DNA of 64,000 nt. It comes from Azophilus sp965215035 (GTDB lineage: Bacteria; Pseudomonadota; Gammaproteobacteria; Pseudomonadales; Azotimanducaceae). Of this stretch, positions 60,487 through 64,000 are shown in pieces. Position 1 is the first letter of the stretch, and every line of letters starts with the position of its first letter. The stretch lies in the NCBI GenBank assembly GCA_965215035.1, contig OZ244040.1, forward strand, positions 1 through 64,000. Reading direction: 5' to 3'. Below the pieces are notes generated by a model. That model was not told the origin of the DNA. It worked only from the letters and a program-made list of their open reading frames with translations, and searched no databases. Both the position numbers and the translations under genes were made by a program.

Positions 60487-61359
60487 TCACTCCCCGGTCA
60501 GAGGCGCTAGGCGCTCGCCGAACTCGCTTAGACGATCCAGGCCACCTGGGCCGGCGAAAAAGAACGCCGGAACCATGATCCGGCCGACACCCAGGGCTGC
60601 CATCTGTTCCACGCCGTGCACCGGGTCGGCCATCTGAGGGTTGAATATCGCGTTAATCTCAATGCTCGCCGGGTCGCGGCCGGCCCGTTCCGAGGCCGTG
60701 CGCAGGCGGTCCAGCAAATTCCCCAGTTGTTCAATATCGCCCGCGCCCGGAAAATAACCATCGGCGATGCGAACCGCACGCCGGATCGCGGCGTCCGTAT
60801 CGCCCCCCACATGCACCGGGATGGAACCATTGACCGGCCGCGGGCTGCATGTAACCGGCGCGAAGTCGACAAACTCCCCGTGGAACTCTGCGTGCGGCCC
60901 CGCCCACAGCGCCCGCATGGCGGCAACATACTCGTCGTTCCGCGCACCGCGACGCTCCCAGGCAACGCCCAAGGCATCGAACTCCTCCTTCAGCCAGCCG
61001 ACGCCGAGGCCCAGTTCCACTCGCCCACCCGACAGTTGATCCAGGGTCGCCAGTTCCTTGGCAAGCACCAGGGGATTGCGCTGCGGCACGATCAGAATGC
61101 AGGTTCCCAATCGCAGCGTCGGTGCTGCCGCGGCGGCATAGGCCAGCCAAATGAGCGGGTCTGGAATTGGCGTATCCGGCTCGGCGGGTATCTTGCCATC
61201 GTCTGTATAGGGATACTTGGACGCTATCGAATCCGGCAACACCACATGTTCGCCACCCCATACCGATTCAAAACCCGCGCTCTCGGCACGACGGCAAATC
61301 TCCAACGCCGAACCGCCATCGATACCGATACTACTCGCAAAGGCCAGCCCTACTTTCAT
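60487..61359 (-). CDS. LLM-class F420-dependent oxidoreductase
   Basis: 290 residues from ATG 61359 (MKVGLAFASSIGIDGG). Luciferase-like TIM-barrel features: SVWGGEHVVLPD, LRLGTCILIVPQRNPLVLAK, LGLGVGWLKEEFDALG and IPVHVGGDTDAAIRR. Members of this subgroup (TIGR03619-like) use F420 rather than FMN. The FO synthase at 19441 shows the cell can make the deazaflavin core. Substrate unknown. Confidence 0.85.
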   Translation of the reverse strand: MKVGLAFASSIGIDGGSALEICRRAESAGFESVWGGEHVVLPDSIASKYPYTDDGKIPAEPDTPIPDPLIWLAYAAAAAPTLRLGTCILIVPQRNPLVLAKELATLDQLSGGRVELGLGVGWLKEEFDALGVAWERRGARNDEYVAAMRALWAGPHAEFHGEFVDFAPVTCSPRPVNGSIPVHVGGDTDAAIRRAVRIADGYFPGAGDIEQLGNLLDRLRTASERAGRDPASIEINAIFNPQMADPVHGVEQMAALGVGRIMVPAFFFAGPGGLDRLSEFGERLAPLTGE

Positions 61360-61490
61360 CGGAACTCCGCTTTCCGCCAAAAGTACGCCATCTTACCTGT
61401 ATCGCCCGGTGATGGCTCGCTGAAGTCGGCAACGGAGCGCCAGAATCTGCGGTGGTATCGCTTTGGCCCTCCCGGGCATGTTCAGGTGGT

Positions 61491-61780
61491 GCGGAAACCA
61501 GCAACCGGTCGCCACCGCGCACGCACCGGCAGGGCCGACTCTGAACGCCCCAGCGATAAAGGTTGCCCAGATGGGCACACCGAATCGATGTGGAAACCAG
61601 CGACCGGCTGCCGCCGCGCGCGAACCCACAGGGCCAGCTCTGAACGCCCCGGCGATGAAGGTCGACCAGATGGGCGCACCCGCTCGATGCGGAAGCCAGC
61701 GGCCAGGCACCGCCGCGCGCGAACCCACGGGGGCGAATCTGGACATCCCCGCAGCAAGCCGGTGTGGACGCGCCCACCGG
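61491..61780. repeat. 99-base tandem repeat, three units
   Basis: Units start at 61491, 61590 and 61689, each beginning G(C/T)GGAA(A/G)CCAGC and containing GAACGCCCC or a variant; the third is more diverged. The period is a multiple of three, so frames stay open through it. It fills the gap between the LLM gene and nlpD. A related segment with the same GGCTTCGCCCGCGGTGG core (the reverse complement of part of the unit) occurs near 62703, between nlpD and the DUF368 gene. Confidence 0.75.
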
Positions 61781-62548
61781 TCAGGGGCGGCGCAGCAGCG
61801 TCCTGGGGCTCACGGGATTACCGTCGCGGCGGATTTCAAAATGCAGCGTTCGGGCCTTGACCGACCCTTGCGTGATAGCGGCAATGCGTTCCCCACCTTT
61901 GACCCGTTGGCCTTCACGCACAGTGAACGGCTGATTGAGGCTGTAGGCGGAGAGATAGCTGTCGTCGTGTTTGACAATCACCAGGCGTTCGTAGCCGCCA
62001 AGCCCCGAACCGGCGTATACAACGTGCCCCGGCGCGGCGGCGGTCACCGGTGTGTTGGGTTTCATCTCAAAGTCGAGGCCCTTGTTCGTGCCGCCGAATT
62101 CACGGACAACCGGGCTCGACGCGGGCCACTGCCAGACAAGAGTGCCTCCCCCACCCTGGGGCGGCGGCGGGGAAACAGGCCTCTGCGGAGATGGCGTAGA
62201 GCGCGTGCGCGAGCCGGGCTTGGCAGTCCGCGCCGGCGTCGCGGCAACAGTGGGTCGCGGGTTGAGGCGCAACTTCTGACCGGGATAGATGGTGTAGTGG
62301 GGAGGCCCCAGGCCGTTGTTCCGGGCCAGGGCCCGCATGTCCAAGCCGAATCGCCAGGCAATGGAATACAGGGTATCTCCTCGCTTCACCACGTACTCAC
62401 CGGAACGGGGCACCCTGGCGGTGCGAGGCGCGGGCACGGAGGTGCGCTCTGGATAGGAACCGCGTTCGCTGACGATGGGACGACCCAGGGTCGCGCAACC
62501 CGCCCAGACGACAACCCCCAGCAGGAGCAGCGAGCCGCGCAACCACAT
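61781..62548 (-). CDS. nlpD: NlpD/EnvC-like M23 lipoprotein
   Basis: 255 residues from ATG 62548 with a lipoprotein signal (MWLRGSLLLLGVVVWAGC, Cys18). LysM domain YVVKRGDTLYSIAWRFGLD, then a Pro/Gly-rich linker, then an M23-type domain (NKGLDFEMKPNTPVTAAAPG; LHFEIRRDG). The catalytic His/Asp positions of active M23 peptidases are not all there, as in E. coli NlpD, which activates amidase AmiC at division. Outer membrane. Near pcm as in other gammaproteobacteria. Confidence 0.9.
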   Translation of the reverse strand: MWLRGSLLLLGVVVWAGCATLGRPIVSERGSYPERTSVPAPRTARVPRSGEYVVKRGDTLYSIAWRFGLDMRALARNNGLGPPHYTIYPGQKLRLNPRPTVAATPARTAKPGSRTRSTPSPQRPVSPPPPQGGGGTLVWQWPASSPVVREFGGTNKGLDFEMKPNTPVTAAAPGHVVYAGSGLGGYERLVIVKHDDSYLSAYSLNQPFTVREGQRVKGGERIAAITQGSVKARTLHFEIRRDGNPVSPRTLLRRP

Positions 62549-62721
62549 AGCCCGCCGCGCCGGCCTTGCCCGCCAGCCCGCACAACATCGCCATTGAGCC
62601 TGGCCTCGACGGGCGCAGGCGATGGCAACACCACGCGAAAAAAGGCCCGGCGACAAGCGGAAGCCTCGCCGAAGACCGTAGTTCAGAAACCGGGACGACA
62701 TGGCTTCGCCCGCGGTGGAAG

Positions 62722-63609
62722 CTACTGTTTGGCCCGGGCGAGCAGCCACAGGGCGACCGCACCGGCAAGCATCGTGACAAGGGTGAACCCAACCCGGGCC
62801 GGCGAACCGGCGGCCTGGCTCCACTGTTCGGGCAGCAGTAATGCACCGTCCGCCTGCCAGGGCCACAACTTGACCAGCGCTCCGGCCATGAAGCCGGTGA
62901 GAAACCCCAACAGCGGTTCGAAGAACCGTTCCATCAGGTACCTGATCAATCGAGCCGCCAGGGCGAGGCCGGTCGCCATGCCGAGCACGAAAATGGCCAG
63001 AATCGACCAGTCCAACGACACCACAGCCTGCAAAACCTGGGTGTATAGGCCCAGCACCACCAGCAGAAAGCTGCCGGAAACCGCCGGCAACAGCCACGCG
63101 CACACCGCGAACGCGCCGCCAAGGAAATAGGCCGCATAGGACGCCTCGGCCTCCATGGGTTTGAGGCCGCTCACGGCCACGCCAAGAACCAGGCCCACCG
63201 CGCCCAGGGTCGCCAGAATAGCCGGCGGGCGGGCCCGGCCGACATCGAATACGGCGAACAGAACGAGCCCGAAGAAAAAGCCCCAGACCAGGGTGGGCAC
63301 CGCTTCGATGGCAGCGCCGATCAGGTGCGCAAACAACAGCACACTCGCGACCATGCCGCAGCCGAGACAGCCTAGGAACCCCAGGTTGTGGTGGTGCCAG
63401 AAGCGCCTGGGATCGGTGACAATCCAGGGCAGTGTGACGGGCGAGAAGGCCGCCAGGCTAGAAACGAGTTCCCGGTAAATGCCGGTGATAAAGGCAATGG
63501 TGCCGCCGGATATCCCGGGCACCACTTCGGCAACACCCATCGCGGCGCCGCGGGCGACAATGCCGGCCCAACCGCCAACGCCGCGCCGGCCCACCAAGCC
63601 AACTTCCAT
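62722..63609 (-). CDS. DUF368 polytopic membrane protein
   Basis: 295 residues from ATG 63609, overlapping the pcm stop (ATGA). The family signature GVAEVVPGISGGTIAFITGI and a second PAVSGSFLLVVLG repeat half show the duplicated DUF368 fold with about eight helices. DUF368 proteins are implicated in flipping undecaprenyl phosphate in bacteria, inner membrane. The second motif, as usual, is a degenerate PGxSGG. Confidence 0.9.
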   Translation of the reverse strand: MEVGLVGRRGVGGWAGIVARGAAMGVAEVVPGISGGTIAFITGIYRELVSSLAAFSPVTLPWIVTDPRRFWHHHNLGFLGCLGCGMVASVLLFAHLIGAAIEAVPTLVWGFFFGLVLFAVFDVGRARPPAILATLGAVGLVLGVAVSGLKPMEAEASYAAYFLGGAFAVCAWLLPAVSGSFLLVVLGLYTQVLQAVVSLDWSILAIFVLGMATGLALAARLIRYLMERFFEPLLGFLTGFMAGALVKLWPWQADGALLLPEQWSQAAGSPARVGFTLVTMLAGAVALWLLARAKQ

Positions 63610-64000
63610 CACCGGCCCGACACTCCTTTTAACAGCGGCACGAAGCGCACCGGCCGCACCACATCTTCCTGGAAGCCATCGGCACCCTGGTCGATGACCC
63701 TGAGTTCCTGCGCTTCCCCGCCGCCAACAGGCAGCACCATACGCCCGCCGGGGCCGAGTTGCTCTAACAGCACTTGGGGTACGCGGCGCGGCGCGGCCGT
63801 CACCAGAATTCCGTCGAACGGGGCCTGTTCCGGCCAGCCCAGGTAGCCGTCCCCCAACTTTGTGACCACATTGCCAATAGACAGTACCCGGAAACGCTCG
63901 CGTGCCTGGCGAACCAGGGCGTCGATACGCTCGATGGAGAATACGCGCCGGCAAAGGCCGGCGAGGATGGCCGTCTGATAACCGGAGCCCGTGCCCACCT
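63609..64000 (-). CDS. pcm: Protein-L-isoaspartate O-methyltransferase, partial
   Basis: The first part is cut by the right edge. The remaining 130 residues begin with the SAM motif VGTGSGYQTAILA and include SIERIDALVRQARE and GDGYLGWPEQAPFDGILVTA, and end VPLLKGVSGR, typical of Pcm. It methylates isoaspartyl residues for repair. Translationally coupled to the DUF368 gene. Confidence 0.93.
   Translation of the reverse strand, partial: VGTGSGYQTAILAGLCRRVFSIERIDALVRQARERFRVLSIGNVVTKLGDGYLGWPEQAPFDGILVTAAPRRVPQVLLEQLGPGGRMVLPVGGGEAQELRVIDQGADGFQEDVVRPVRFVPLLKGVSGR

Noticed and set aside
61331..61777. Minus-strand repeat protein with GFARGG motifs
   Set aside because: It is just the translation of the tandem DNA repeat, overlaps the LLM gene start and has no homologous layout I recognise.
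61491..61780. CRISPR array
   Set aside because: Three 99-base imperfect tandem units without spacers; no cas genes in the window.

Overview
The window looks like a high-GC gammaproteobacterial chromosome. Housekeeping synteny supports this: mutS / recA-recX-alaS-lysC in the middle, a seven-iron ferredoxin gene (fdxA) close to mutS, and pcm-DUF368-nlpD at the right edge. The accessory content (TonB receptor, Rieske oxygenases, class III CoA-transferases, an F420-type deazaflavin synthase, dispersed palindromic repeats) suits a marine or host-associated heterotroph, but taxonomy is inferred from gene content only. Layout, left to right. (1) 1-3.6 kb: a small mobile-looking island next to the 3' end of tRNA-Ser(CGA). 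It holds a two-zinc-ribbon transposase-like gene, a decayed second copy of that gene's 3' end, and an unknown gene that runs off the left edge. (2) 4.1-11.6 kb: the most interesting region. Two divergent operons encode homologues of four plant chlorophyll-breakdown enzymes: a red chlorophyll catabolite reductase (RCCR) homologue, a chlorophyllase-like serine hydrolase, a pheophorbide a oxygenase (PaO)-like Rieske protein and a chlorophyll b reductase (NYC1/NOL)-like SDR. Two unrecognised beta-rich proteins, an arylmalonate-decarboxylase-like protein, a membrane protein and a repeat-bearing small ORF travel with them. A TonB-dependent receptor lies convergently next door. I infer a bacterial chlorophyll or pheophorbide catabolic cluster of the PaO/phyllobilin type. 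(3) 14.4-19.3 kb: an HMG-CoA-lyase-like plus CoA-transferase operon under an FCD-GntR regulator with two visible operators, a VOC-fold protein, and a UTRA-GntR regulator. (4) 19.4-33.6 kb: a CofG-CofH fusion (FO synthase, coenzyme F420), then lysC, alaS, recX, recA with an SOS box, mutS, a DUF3604 gene and fdxA. (5) 33.6-34.2 kb: a repeat-rich junction with a MITE-like inverted-repeat element and an orphan lysS fragment. (6) 34.2-46 kb: an aromatic-acid CoA-thioester cluster. It has a two-domain anthraniloyl-CoA monooxygenase-like flavoprotein, thioesterase, MarR regulator and RidA on the minus strand. On the plus strand are a two-subunit ring-hydroxylating dioxygenase, acyl-CoA ligase, thiolase-like protein, a DUF35-SDR fusion, an SDR and a cyclase/formamidase-like hydrolase. 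An identical 15-bp sequence precedes two of the minus-strand units, probably the MarR operator. (7) 47.1-60.3 kb: a defence-island operon with a DISARM-like DrmA/DrmB core, two SF1 helicases (one with a NERD nuclease domain), an unrecognised 530-aa protein and a coiled-coil candidate effector, with a divergent AlbA_2 regulator and a small ORF. No methyltransferase or DrmC is visible. (8) 60.4-64 kb: an LLM-class F420-type oxidoreductase, a 99-bp tandem repeat, nlpD, a DUF368 membrane protein and partial pcm.
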